Positions 8,700-16,169 of a stretch of 64,000 nt of DNA are shown piece by piece (position 1 is the stretch's first letter; every line of letters starts with the position of its first letter). Source of the DNA: Pseudorhodobacter ferrugineus DSM 5888 (GTDB taxonomy: Bacteria; Pseudomonadota; Alphaproteobacteria; Rhodobacterales; Rhodobacteraceae); contig NZ_ATVN01000006.1 of NCBI RefSeq assembly GCF_000420745.1, forward strand, positions 121,436 to 185,435, in the 5' to 3' direction. Below the pieces are notes generated by a model, which saw only the letters and a list, made by a program, of their open reading frames with translations, ran no database searches and was not told the origin of the DNA. Position numbers and translations under genes: made by a program.

Positions 8700-9782
8700 A
8701 TGCTGGATGCGAAATACAGCCAACCCGACATCCCCGCAGGCCAAGGGCGGCTGTCCCATGCTCCCGCAGACCACCCTTCGGTAAAAGCCCCCAAGATAGG
8801 CGTTCTGGTCGCCAACCTTGGCACGCCCGATGGGTATGACTATTGGTCGATGCGCCGCTATTTGAATGAGTTTCTGTCCGACAAACGTGTCGTTGATATT
8901 ACCGATTGGATTTGGCAACCGCTGCTACAACTTGTGATCCTGACCAGACGCCCCTTTGCGTCAGGCGCGAACTACAAACTGATCTGGAATCATGAGAAAA
9001 ATGAGAGCCCGCTGCTGACCATTACGCGCGACCAAACCACCGCCATCGCCAAAGAGATTGCGGCAGCCTATGGCGATGAGGTGATGGTTGATTTTTGCAT
9101 GCGCTACGGCAACCCATCAACCGAATCCAAGGTAAAGGCGATGGTGGCGGCAGGCTGTGAAAAGATTCTGTTTTTTCCACTGTACCCACACTACGCAGGC
9201 GCTACCTCGGCCACTGCGAACGATTCCTTTTTTGCGGCGCTAATGAAGGAAAAACGCCAACCGGCTGCCCGCACTGTGCCGGAATATTTCGAACATCCGG
9301 CCTATATTGATGCTTTGGCAGTATCGGTCGAACGCGCATACGCCGCATTGGACCACCGCCCCGATGTACTGGTCGCCAGCTATCACGGCATGCCGATTCG
9401 CTATTTGATGGAGGGTGATCCCTACCATTGCCATTGTGCCAAAACGACGCGTCTGTTGCGCGAACGGCTGGGTTGGAACAAGGCCGATATCGACACCAGC
9501 TTTCAATCCGTCTTTGGTCGCGAAGAGTGGCTTAAACCTTACACAGTCGAGCATGTAGCCGAACTGGCTAAGCAGGGCAAAAAACGAATCGCGGTGATCG
9601 CGCCTGCGTTCTCGGCCGACTGCATAGAGACGCTGGAAGAAATAAATGGCGAGATTTGTGAGGCGTTTGAACATGCAGGCGGCGAACGCTTTACCTACAT
9701 TCCATGCCTGAATGATGATGCTGCGCACATTGATGCGCTGGTAAAAGTGATCAAAGAAAATCTGGTCGGCTGGGTAAAATAA
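8700..9782 (+). CDS. hemH: ferrochelatase
   Basis: 360 residues. It inserts Fe2+ into protoporphyrin IX in the last step of haem synthesis, at the inner membrane. Family stretches: VLVANLGTPD, the FPLYPHYAGATSATAN block, VASYHGMPIRYLMEGDPYHCHC with the catalytic histidine, and IAPAFSADCIETLEEI with the acidic partner. ATG at 8700 is chosen because GAGGA sits 8 bases upstream; the frame is open further up to 8649 but without a comparable site. It is followed by a bidirectional hairpin terminator shared with the convergent small-protein gene. Confidence 0.96.
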   Translation: MLDAKYSQPDIPAGQGRLSHAPADHPSVKAPKIGVLVANLGTPDGYDYWSMRRYLNEFLSDKRVVDITDWIWQPLLQLVILTRRPFASGANYKLIWNHEKNESPLLTITRDQTTAIAKEIAAAYGDEVMVDFCMRYGNPSTESKVKAMVAAGCEKILFFPLYPHYAGATSATANDSFFAALMKEKRQPAARTVPEYFEHPAYIDALAVSVERAYAALDHRPDVLVASYHGMPIRYLMEGDPYHCHCAKTTRLLRERLGWNKADIDTSFQSVFGREEWLKPYTVEHVAELAKQGKKRIAVIAPAFSADCIETLEEINGEICEAFEHAGGERFTYIPCLNDDAAHIDALVKVIKENLVGWVK

Positions 9783-9815
9783 CCCGGCCAATGGCCACCA
9801 AGCCCTCGCAAAATG

Positions 9816-9848
9816 AAAAAGGACGGCAGGTTGCCCTACCGTCCTTTG
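9816..9848. terminator. bidirectional terminator between hemH and the small exported protein
   Basis: The stem AAAGGACGG (9818-9826) pairs with CCGTCCTTT (9839-9847) around a 12-base interior that itself can pair AGG/CCT. A-rich and T-rich flanks on the two sides let it work for hemH on the plus strand and for the small gene on the minus strand. Confidence 0.85.
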
Positions 9849-9868
9849 TTCGCTTTAATCCGTAAGGA

Positions 9869-10048
9869 TTAACGCGATGCAGCAGCTGCTACAACCAACA
9901 GCAGCAACAGTGGAATTACAATCCCACCAGCCGACGACGAAGTCGCAGCTTCAACAACAGCTGGTTCCATTACTGGTTCAGCCATACCACCAGCAAAAGC
10001 GGTCGACGCAGCAACGGACAGAGCCGCTGCGAGTGCAAGTTTCTTCAT
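9869..10048 (-). CDS. small exported protein with hydrophobic C-terminus
   Basis: 59 residues. GGAGGTTACT precedes the ATG at 10048, an excellent ribosome binding site, so the longer upstream frame is not used. A Sec signal peptide is seen (MKKLALAAALSVAASTAFA, cut after AFA). A 25-residue acidic/polar middle rich in Ala, Glu and Pro follows, then GGIVIPLLLLLVVAAAASR, a second hydrophobic stretch at the very end. The mature product would be about 40 residues, anchored by or inserted with its C-terminus. I know similar small proteins beside hemH in Rhodobacteraceae but no function. It converges on hemH and shares its terminator. Confidence 0.8.
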   Translation of the reverse strand: MKKLALAAALSVAASTAFAGGMAEPVMEPAVVEAATSSSAGGIVIPLLLLLVVAAAASR

Positions 10049-10271
10049 AGTAACCTCCAGATTTTCGCGGGTTATCGAATTTTTCAGAGGACGATAACGC
10101 GCACCCAAGACTATACCTCGTGGTGTTTTCTAATCAGCTTGCGCAGCAGAATGCAATCTGGGTCGTAACTTTCTGTTTTGTCCTTTTTCGGTTTCGTCAA
10201 TTTGGCAACACTATCCGCCACACTTTTACCCGCCAAGACAATGATTTGAGCAGAAATTGCACCATCGCAAC

Positions 10272-10296
10272 AAAAAAGGGGCCAATGGCCCCTTCT
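10272..10296 (-). terminator. rho-independent terminator after the L,D-transpeptidase
   Basis: On the minus strand GGGGCCA-T-TGGCCCC is followed by a run of six T. It lies about 25-45 bases past the stop of the L,D-transpeptidase gene and is a textbook intrinsic terminator. Confidence 0.85.
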
Positions 10297-10319
10297 CAAC
10301 AAAACATGATTTGACCCAC

Positions 10320-10919
10320 TCAAATCAGCAAAACTTGAGTTCCAACTTTAGTTAGGTCAAACAACACAGCAATATGCTCATTATAAAGGCCAACACAGCC
10401 ATTCGACGAACGGCGGCCAATCTTGCGCGTGTCATGCGTGCCGTGGATCCGGTAATAGGTCCACGACAGATGCAGGGCATGGGTACCCAGCGGGTTTTCC
10501 GGCCCCGCTGGCACGAAATCGGGCCATTCTGGGTTGCGAATCTTCATTTCGGGGGTCGGCCGCCAAGTTGGGCCAACAACTTTTTGTGTGATTTCGGTCC
10601 GGCCACGGCGGGTCAAGTCCTCGGTCAGCGGCACAGATGTTGGGTACAGCTTGTAAACCGACTGATCCTCGGACCAGAAATGCAGCGCGCGCGACGTGGT
10701 ATCAACCAAAATCGCACCTTTTTTGGTGTCCGAGAAGTAAGGGCGCCAATCCAACATCCGAAAGCTCGAAATGTTGTTGCGGACCGACCCTTGGCGCGGC
10801 GCGTCCATTTCGGTCGAATTATCCTGCGCGAATCCTGGTACGGCCGACATGCTCAGGCTGGCCGCTGCGGCACCCATCAAAGTGCGCCGATTCAAATATT
10901 TTGTACGGTCGGCATTCAT
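10320..10919 (-). CDS. exported L,D-transpeptidase (YkuD domain)
   Basis: 199 residues. The YkuD active-site block is complete: H159 in IHGTH and SSNGCVGL with nucleophile C175. These enzymes form 3-3 cross-links in peptidoglycan or link proteins to it, in the periplasm. The N-terminus has a twin-arginine-like start (NRRTLMGAAAASLSMSAVPGFAQ), pointing to Tat or Sec export. AAGGAG lies 8 bases before the ATG. A second L,D-transpeptidase of a different build (lipoprotein) is encoded at 11670-12176, so two envelope enzymes lie within 2 kb. Followed by its own hairpin terminator. Confidence 0.9.
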   Translation of the reverse strand: MNADRTKYLNRRTLMGAAAASLSMSAVPGFAQDNSTEMDAPRQGSVRNNISSFRMLDWRPYFSDTKKGAILVDTTSRALHFWSEDQSVYKLYPTSVPLTEDLTRRGRTEITQKVVGPTWRPTPEMKIRNPEWPDFVPAGPENPLGTHALHLSWTYYRIHGTHDTRKIGRRSSNGCVGLYNEHIAVLFDLTKVGTQVLLI

Positions 10920-11078
10920 TCGCCTGACTCCTTTGCTATTTATGCCCGCAAAGTAACCGTTTTATTCGCGATCTTCAATTCACAGTGACGTTGATAAGCG
11001 AACTCACGCAGAGTTGGGTTTGCTCATACTGCGACAAACGGCTAAAGACAGGGTTCGCTTGCACCGAATGGAAATGTA

Positions 11079-11591
11079 ATGAACGCTTTGTCAATCGTCG
11101 CCGTCTGTGCGTCCCTTGCGCTTGCCGCATGCGGCACAGGCAACCAAGTCAGGGTCGGCAGCGATGGCCGCCCTTTACCGCAGGTTTACCGCATTTCTGG
11201 CGCACAAGAGGCCAAAATACCCTTTCGCCTGCTTGATTCGGTTAACGCATTGCGCGCCGCAAAAGGTGCAGGCCCGCTGCAGTTCAACGCCCAGCTGAAC
11301 GCCGCAGCCGCAACCCATTCCCGCGATATGTCGGTTCAGAATCGCCCTTGGCATTTTGGCTCTGACGGCTCCTCGCCTTTGGACCGCGTTGGCCGCGTTG
11401 GCTACACTGGGCGGTTGGTTGGCGAGAATATTTCTGAAACATTTGAAACAGAGCTTGAAACGCTGTCGGCATGGATGAGTGAGGCAGACACCCGTGAAAT
11501 CATCATGGATCCGCAAGCCCGCGAAATTGGCTTTGCTTGGTTCCAAGAGCCAACTGGCAAGATCTGGTGGACGATGGTGACTGGCGGTTAA
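11079..11591 (+). CDS. CAP-domain (SCP/PR1-like) lipoprotein
   Basis: 170 residues. A lipoprotein signal ends in the lipobox LAAC, with C18 as the lipid-carrying residue. The CAP fold is marked by LLDSVNALRAAKGAGPLQFNAQLNAAAATHSRDMS and then WHFGSDGSSPLDRVGRVGY...GENIS, the usual histidine and glutamate cavity motifs. Bacterial CAP proteins of this type are secreted or outer-membrane-bound and their role is mostly unknown. It stands alone on the plus strand between two L,D-transpeptidase genes and shares a terminator with the second. Confidence 0.87.
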   Translation: MNALSIVAVCASLALAACGTGNQVRVGSDGRPLPQVYRISGAQEAKIPFRLLDSVNALRAAKGAGPLQFNAQLNAAAATHSRDMSVQNRPWHFGSDGSSPLDRVGRVGYTGRLVGENISETFETELETLSAWMSEADTREIIMDPQAREIGFAWFQEPTGKIWWTMVTGG

Positions 11592-11611
11592 TCAACGGCA
11601 CTATTTTTAAC

Positions 11612-11653
11612 AAAAAAGCCCCAAGCGACCGAATACGGAGCTTGGGGCTTTTT
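11612..11653. terminator. bidirectional terminator between CAP lipoprotein and L,D-transpeptidase
   Basis: A ten-base stem, AGCCCCAAGC (11617-11626) with GCTTGGGGCT (11640-11649), has an A run before and a T run after it. It terminates the CAP gene and the convergent lipoprotein gene. Confidence 0.9.
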
Positions 11654-11669
11654 CTATGAAATTGCGTCC

Positions 11670-12176
11670 CTAAGGCTTGATCAAAATCGGCGTGCCATTA
11701 CGCACCATCGCATAGATGTCTTCCATCTGCCGATCGGGCACTGCAATACAACCCCAAGTCCAGTCCCCTTTGTTGTCACCACGGTAGCCCGTTTTGCCGT
11801 GGATAAAAATCTCGCCGCCGGGCTTTTTGCCCTGCGACTCAGCATATGCAATATCCGCTTTGTTCGGATAGCTGATGCCAATTGACAAATGGAACCGGCT
11901 TTTTGGATTGCGACGATCAATGAAATAGGCGCCTTCCGGCGTTTTTCCATCGCCTTCGAATTGCTTGTGGCCCTCGGCAGCAAACCCAAGCGAGATTTTA
12001 TAAGTCTTTAACACCCGATCATTGTGGAAAAGCTGCATTTTGCGCGCACCTTTTTCGACAACCACACTTGTCACCGCAGGGCCATTATAGGTGCGAAATT
12101 TTGGGTCACGACCACCGCCACAGGCAGCCAGACCCAGAGTCAAAAAAAGTGCTGCAACCAGCTTTAGCGCCCGCAT
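11670..12176 (-). CDS. L,D-transpeptidase lipoprotein (YkuD domain)
   Basis: 168 residues. Lipobox LAAC with C19 right after the hydrophobic MRALKLVAALFLTLGL segment. The YkuD catalytic block is present: H126 in IFIHG and WTWGCIAVPD with C143. The KTPEGAYFIDRRNP stretch before it is typical of the family. The start is set at the ATG that opens the signal peptide; two upstream in-frame ATGs add only a polar extension. Expected in the periplasm, tethered by lipid, acting on peptidoglycan. It is distinct in size and anchoring from the enzyme at 10320. Confidence 0.88.
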   Translation of the reverse strand: MRALKLVAALFLTLGLAACGGGRDPKFRTYNGPAVTSVVVEKGARKMQLFHNDRVLKTYKISLGFAAEGHKQFEGDGKTPEGAYFIDRRNPKSRFHLSIGISYPNKADIAYAESQGKKPGGEIFIHGKTGYRGDNKGDWTWGCIAVPDRQMEDIYAMVRNGTPILIKP

Positions 12177-12259
12177 AGTCTGCCCCGATATCCGCATACC
12201 CGTGAATTCAAGCACTGTTATCCTGATCAGGCCTGCTTGCCTAGATCAGTCGACTCACC

Positions 12260-13069
12260 TCACGATTGGTTTATTTTGGCTGGCGCGTCGGCCCGTCCCT
12301 GCTGATCGGCAAGGCGTTGTTCAATTGCAACGAGGCGCGCGATGACATCCTCGCGGTATTGGTCAGTCCGCTCGTTATCGGCTTGATTATGCGCGTCTTG
12401 CATCGAATTCACGATCAAACCGACCAACAGGTTTACCACCGCAAATGTCGTCATCATAATAAAGGGCACAAAAAACGCCCACGCATAGGGGTATAGCTCC
12501 ATAACCGGGCGCACGATGCCCATAGACCAGCTTTCCAAGGTCATGATTTGAAACAAGGAATAAGCAGAGCTGCCAATGTCGCCAAACCACTGCGGAAAGC
12601 TTTGGCCAAACAGTTTTGTAGCCATCACTGACCCGATATAAAAAATAATCGCCATCAATACGAAAACCGATCCCATGCCGGGCAATGCCGTCACAAAGCC
12701 CTCGACCACACGGCGCAGGGATGGGGCCACCGAAATGACCCGCAAAAGCCGCAAAATCCGCAACGCCCGCAGCACCGACAGCGTTTGTGCACCTGGCATG
12801 ATGGCGACACCTACAACGATCAGGTCAAACACATTCCAGCCCGATTTGAAAAAGCGCAAATCAAACGCGTAGAATTTCAACGCGATCTCAATAATGAAAA
12901 TCGCCAGACACAGCTTATCGAGCAATGTGATCAGCGGCCCGAACTGCACCATCACGGACTCGGATGTTTCCAGCCCGAGAATCACAGCGTTAAACAGAAT
13001 TACCCCCAGAATGAACCTCTGGGCGTAAGATGTATCGATCCATGTAGCGACGCGCGCGCGAAAAGTCAT
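12260..13069 (-). CDS. bacterial voltage-gated sodium channel (NaChBac family)
   Basis: 269 residues, one six-helix unit of a homotetrameric channel in the inner membrane. S1-S3 lie roughly at 17-91. The voltage sensor S4 carries arginines every third residue (R101, R104, R107, R110 in RALRILRLLR). The pore loop contains TLESWSM (177-183), the selectivity filter of the NavAb/NavMs group, selective for Na+. After S6 (about 200-223) comes a polar neck and a C-terminal coiled-coil helix (DQYREDVIARLVAIEQRLADQ) that assembles the tetramer. The start is the ATG at 13069, since earlier in-frame codons run into the neighbouring methyltransferase gene. It is 38 bases from that gene, same strand. Confidence 0.95.
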   Translation of the reverse strand: MTFRARVATWIDTSYAQRFILGVILFNAVILGLETSESVMVQFGPLITLLDKLCLAIFIIEIALKFYAFDLRFFKSGWNVFDLIVVGVAIMPGAQTLSVLRALRILRLLRVISVAPSLRRVVEGFVTALPGMGSVFVLMAIIFYIGSVMATKLFGQSFPQWFGDIGSSAYSLFQIMTLESWSMGIVRPVMELYPYAWAFFVPFIMMTTFAVVNLLVGLIVNSMQDAHNQADNERTDQYREDVIARLVAIEQRLADQQGRADAPAKINQS

Positions 13070-13107
13070 ATCAGGCTCACTCAATAACGGTTGGTTGCGA
13101 CGATATC

Positions 13108-14328
13108 TTACAAGCTGAATCGCGCGGCAAGCTCTACATGGGATGACCAACGGAATTGATCAACGGGTTGCACCCAATCAAGGCTGTATCCTGCCGAAAT
13201 AAGGGTTTTTGCATCGCGGGCAAAGGTGACGGGATTGCACGACACATAGGCAATCACTGGCACTTTGGACCCAGCCAGCGTTTTGGTCTGCGCTTCCGCC
13301 CCGGCGCGCGGTGGGTCAATCACCACGGCCTGCACCTTTTTGAATTCATCCGGCTCCAGCGGGCGGCGGAACAGGTCACGGACCTCGGATGTAATGCGCT
13401 TCAATCCATCGGCCTGCCGCCAGCCTTTATCCAGTGCCGCAATCATCGCGGCATCACCTTCAACCGCGTGAACTTCGGCCTGTTCGGACAAAGGCAAAGC
13501 AAAGGTGCCAGAGCCTGCAAACAGATCCGTAATCCGCTTGGCACCACCCACGGCATCCTGCACAGCAGTCAGCAAATCGGCCTGCCCTTGCTCGGTTGCC
13601 TGCAAAAAAGCACCGGGGGGCGGGGCCACCATCGCGCGGCCCATTGCCTGCATTGGTGCTGTGCGCAAGGCGACACCTTCACCATCCCACGTCAGGCGCG
13701 CCAATCCATGCGCCTCGGCCACCCGCGCCAGTTCCAGCCGCAATTGCCCGTCCAGCGGCTTGCCACCCGTAACCGACGCATCCGCCCCCGCCAAGCTGCG
13801 CGTGATGGTCAGGGCCAGTTCAGTTTTCCGCGACCCGCCAGTCACCACCAACGCCTCGAGCGCCGGAAACGCCGCCATCAGGTCAGGGTGCAACAGCAAG
13901 CAATTGGGCACAGCGACCAAGGCATCGGACCCGCGCGCATGAAACCCAATCATAGCACCGCTTTTGGTCCGCCTACCGGCAAGCGTGGCACGGCGGCGCG
14001 ATTTGGGAGGCGAAGTCAGGATCGGCCGCAGCGGCACGTCCAAACCTTGACCTGCAAGCGCGGACCGCACCACTTCGGTTTTCCACGCCACCACAAAGTC
14101 ATCTGTGGCGTGCTGCATCAAACAACCGCCACAGGTACGGGCATGCGCACAGGGCGGGCGCACACGATCCGCCGAAGGCGTGACAATCCGCGCATTCAGC
14201 AGCTTGTCGCCTTTCAGTTCACCTTCAACCACCTCACCCGGCAGCACTTGCGCCACAAAGATAGGGCCATTTTCGCCCTGTGCGATGGCGTCACCCAAAT
14301 GGCCCAGTCGTTCGATGGTTAAAATCAC
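13108..14328 (-). CDS. RNA uracil-C5 methyltransferase (TrmA/RlmC/RlmD family)
   Basis: 406 residues. A TRAM-like N-terminal RNA-binding domain is followed by cysteines C60, C66 and C69 (PCAHARTCGGCLMQH) and a later PNC, which hold a [4Fe-4S] cluster. Then comes a SAM domain with TDLFAGSGTFALPL, VIDPPRAGA and the nucleophile in YVSCNPVTFARD. It makes m5U in 23S rRNA or tRNA; which position is not clear. The start is taken as GTG at 14328, overlapping the TGA of the ABC gene (GTGA) with a GAAGAGGCGG stretch upstream. The longer ATG frame would duplicate the ABC tail. Third gene of the exporter operon. Confidence 0.9.
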   Translation of the reverse strand: MILTIERLGHLGDAIAQGENGPIFVAQVLPGEVVEGELKGDKLLNARIVTPSADRVRPPCAHARTCGGCLMQHATDDFVVAWKTEVVRSALAGQGLDVPLRPILTSPPKSRRRATLAGRRTKSGAMIGFHARGSDALVAVPNCLLLHPDLMAAFPALEALVVTGGSRKTELALTITRSLAGADASVTGGKPLDGQLRLELARVAEAHGLARLTWDGEGVALRTAPMQAMGRAMVAPPPGAFLQATEQGQADLLTAVQDAVGGAKRITDLFAGSGTFALPLSEQAEVHAVEGDAAMIAALDKGWRQADGLKRITSEVRDLFRRPLEPDEFKKVQAVVIDPPRAGAEAQTKTLAGSKVPVIAYVSCNPVTFARDAKTLISAGYSLDWVQPVDQFRWSSHVELAARFSL

Positions 14329-16169
14329 TCTGCCGCCTCTTCCGATCCGATGAACCCGCCGGATTGGCGGTTCCAATAGCGCGCATAAAGGCCATTCATG
14401 GCCAAAAGCGCCTCATGACTGCCTTCTTCGACTATGCGGCCATTGTCCAGCACCACAATACGGTCCATCGCGGCAATCGTGGACAAACGGTGCGCAATTG
14501 CCAGCACGGTCTTGCCTTGCATGACCTTGCCCAGCGTATCCTGAATCGCTGCCTCGACTTCACTATCTAACGCCGAAGTCGCCTCATCCAGCACCAAAAT
14601 CGGCGCATCTTTCAGAAAGGTTCGCGCCAGCGCGATCCGTTGCCGCTGCCCGCCCGACAGCTTTACCCCGCGTTCACCCAGATAGGCGTCATAGCCCTTG
14701 CGGTCATTGTGGTCGATCATATGTTCGACAAACTCATGTGCCTCGGCGGCGCGGGTCGCCTCGATAATCTCGGCCTCATCCGCATCGGGGCGGCCATATT
14801 TGATGTTGTCGCGGGCAGAGCGGTTGAACATCGCGGTTTCCTGCGTGACCATACCAATCTGCTGCCGCAGACTTTCTTGCGTAACCTCACGCACATCCTT
14901 GCCATCAATCAAAACAGCGCCTTTTTCGGTGTCATAGAGCCGTAATAGCAACGAAACCAACGTCGATTTACCCGCCCCCGACGCGCCCACAATGCCCAGC
15001 TTTTCACCTGCCTGAATGGTAAGGTTGATATGCTCGACCCCGCCGCGCTTGCGGCCGTAAGCAAAGGACACATCCTGAAACGTCACAGCACCTTTGACGC
15101 GCGGCAGGTCAACCGCGTCGGGCGTATCGGCCAAGGTGTGCGGAATAGACAAGGTGCGCATGCCATCCTCCACCTCACCAATCGCGGTATAAATCGACAT
15201 CAGGGTAAAACTAACCCAGCCAGACATTTGCGCGATCCGCATCGAAATGGCACCCGCCGCCGCAATCGCGCCCGCCGTAGCCATACCCTGCGACCACAGC
15301 CACAGGGTGCCACCAATCAGCATGATGGGCAGCGCGCCCGACAGCGTCATCAAGGCAAGGCGAAACAGGGTAGAAATTTGGCCGAATTCAAGTGATCGAT
15401 CGCGAAACACCTGCATCGCCCTCAGCGCGACTTTGTCCTCAAACGCGGCATGGGCGAACAGTTTGACGGTTTTGATATTGGTGATCGTATCAACCACCTG
15501 CCCCGTCACCATCGCCCGCGCCGATGCCCGCGCCGCCGAATTGACCCGCACCAAGGGCATGAAAAATCGAATTGTCAGCACATAGGCAACCAGCCAAACC
15601 GCCAGCGCCAGCGCCGCACGGTAATCGACCGAAACCAAAAACACGATCGACCCAACAACCGATGCCAAGGCAAAGGCCACGGTGTTAATCACCTCGGTCG
15701 CCACGTCCGTCACCGCTCGCGCCGCCTGCATCTGTTTTTGCGCAATCCGACCCGCAAAATCATTGTCAAAAAATGTTACCGCCTGCCCCAATGTCCAGCG
15801 GTGCAAACGCGACAACACCAGCGGCAACACATTCGGCCCCACGATGATAGAGTTTGACGCCGCCGATGCCGCAAAGGCCAAAGGTCGGACGATTAGGTAA
15901 AACCCGATAAACCCGAACAGCAACCAAAACTGTTCTGCAAAGAACACCTGCGCACCGCTTGCCAGTGCTGCATCAATTACCCAGCCAAGAAACAGCGCCG
16001 AAATCACCTCCATCGCGCCGGCAATCGCCGACAGCGCGCCTGCGATCCACAGCATTGGCCAGCTACCGCTAAGACACCAGCGAAAGAACGCGGCCAGTTT
16101 TTGCGGTGGGGGGCCGTCTGCGGGGCGAAACGCCTCAATCAAGCCGCCGATGCGGGTTACGATGTTCAT
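14325..16169 (-). CDS. ABC exporter half-transporter, subunit 2
   Basis: 614 residues. An N-terminal type IV ABC transmembrane domain (six helices within about 35-330) is fused to an ATPase domain with Walker A GASGAGKST, signature LSGGQRQRIALAR and Walker B ILVLDEATSALDSE. All catalytic motifs look complete. It begins in a 4-base ATGA overlap with the stop of an equally long homologue, so the two very likely form a heterodimer. Pairs of this type export lipids, peptides or drugs; nothing here identifies the cargo. Paralogue of the gene at 16166. Confidence 0.92.
   Translation of the reverse strand: MNIVTRIGGLIEAFRPADGPPPQKLAAFFRWCLSGSWPMLWIAGALSAIAGAMEVISALFLGWVIDAALASGAQVFFAEQFWLLFGFIGFYLIVRPLAFAASAASNSIIVGPNVLPLVLSRLHRWTLGQAVTFFDNDFAGRIAQKQMQAARAVTDVATEVINTVAFALASVVGSIVFLVSVDYRAALALAVWLVAYVLTIRFFMPLVRVNSAARASARAMVTGQVVDTITNIKTVKLFAHAAFEDKVALRAMQVFRDRSLEFGQISTLFRLALMTLSGALPIMLIGGTLWLWSQGMATAGAIAAAGAISMRIAQMSGWVSFTLMSIYTAIGEVEDGMRTLSIPHTLADTPDAVDLPRVKGAVTFQDVSFAYGRKRGGVEHINLTIQAGEKLGIVGASGAGKSTLVSLLLRLYDTEKGAVLIDGKDVREVTQESLRQQIGMVTQETAMFNRSARDNIKYGRPDADEAEIIEATRAAEAHEFVEHMIDHNDRKGYDAYLGERGVKLSGGQRQRIALARTFLKDAPILVLDEATSALDSEVEAAIQDTLGKVMQGKTVLAIAHRLSTIAAMDRIVVLDNGRIVEEGSHEALLAMNGLYARYWNRQSGGFIGSEEAAE

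Noticed and set aside
10111..10323. 70-residue minus-strand frame between the small exported protein and the L,D-transpeptidase
   Set aside because: It starts with TTG, runs straight through a clear intrinsic terminator at 10272-10296 and has no recognisable domain.
13156..14322. 388-residue plus-strand frame
   Set aside because: Fully antisense to the RNA methyltransferase gene and rich in Arg, Gln and His, the usual look of a shadow frame.
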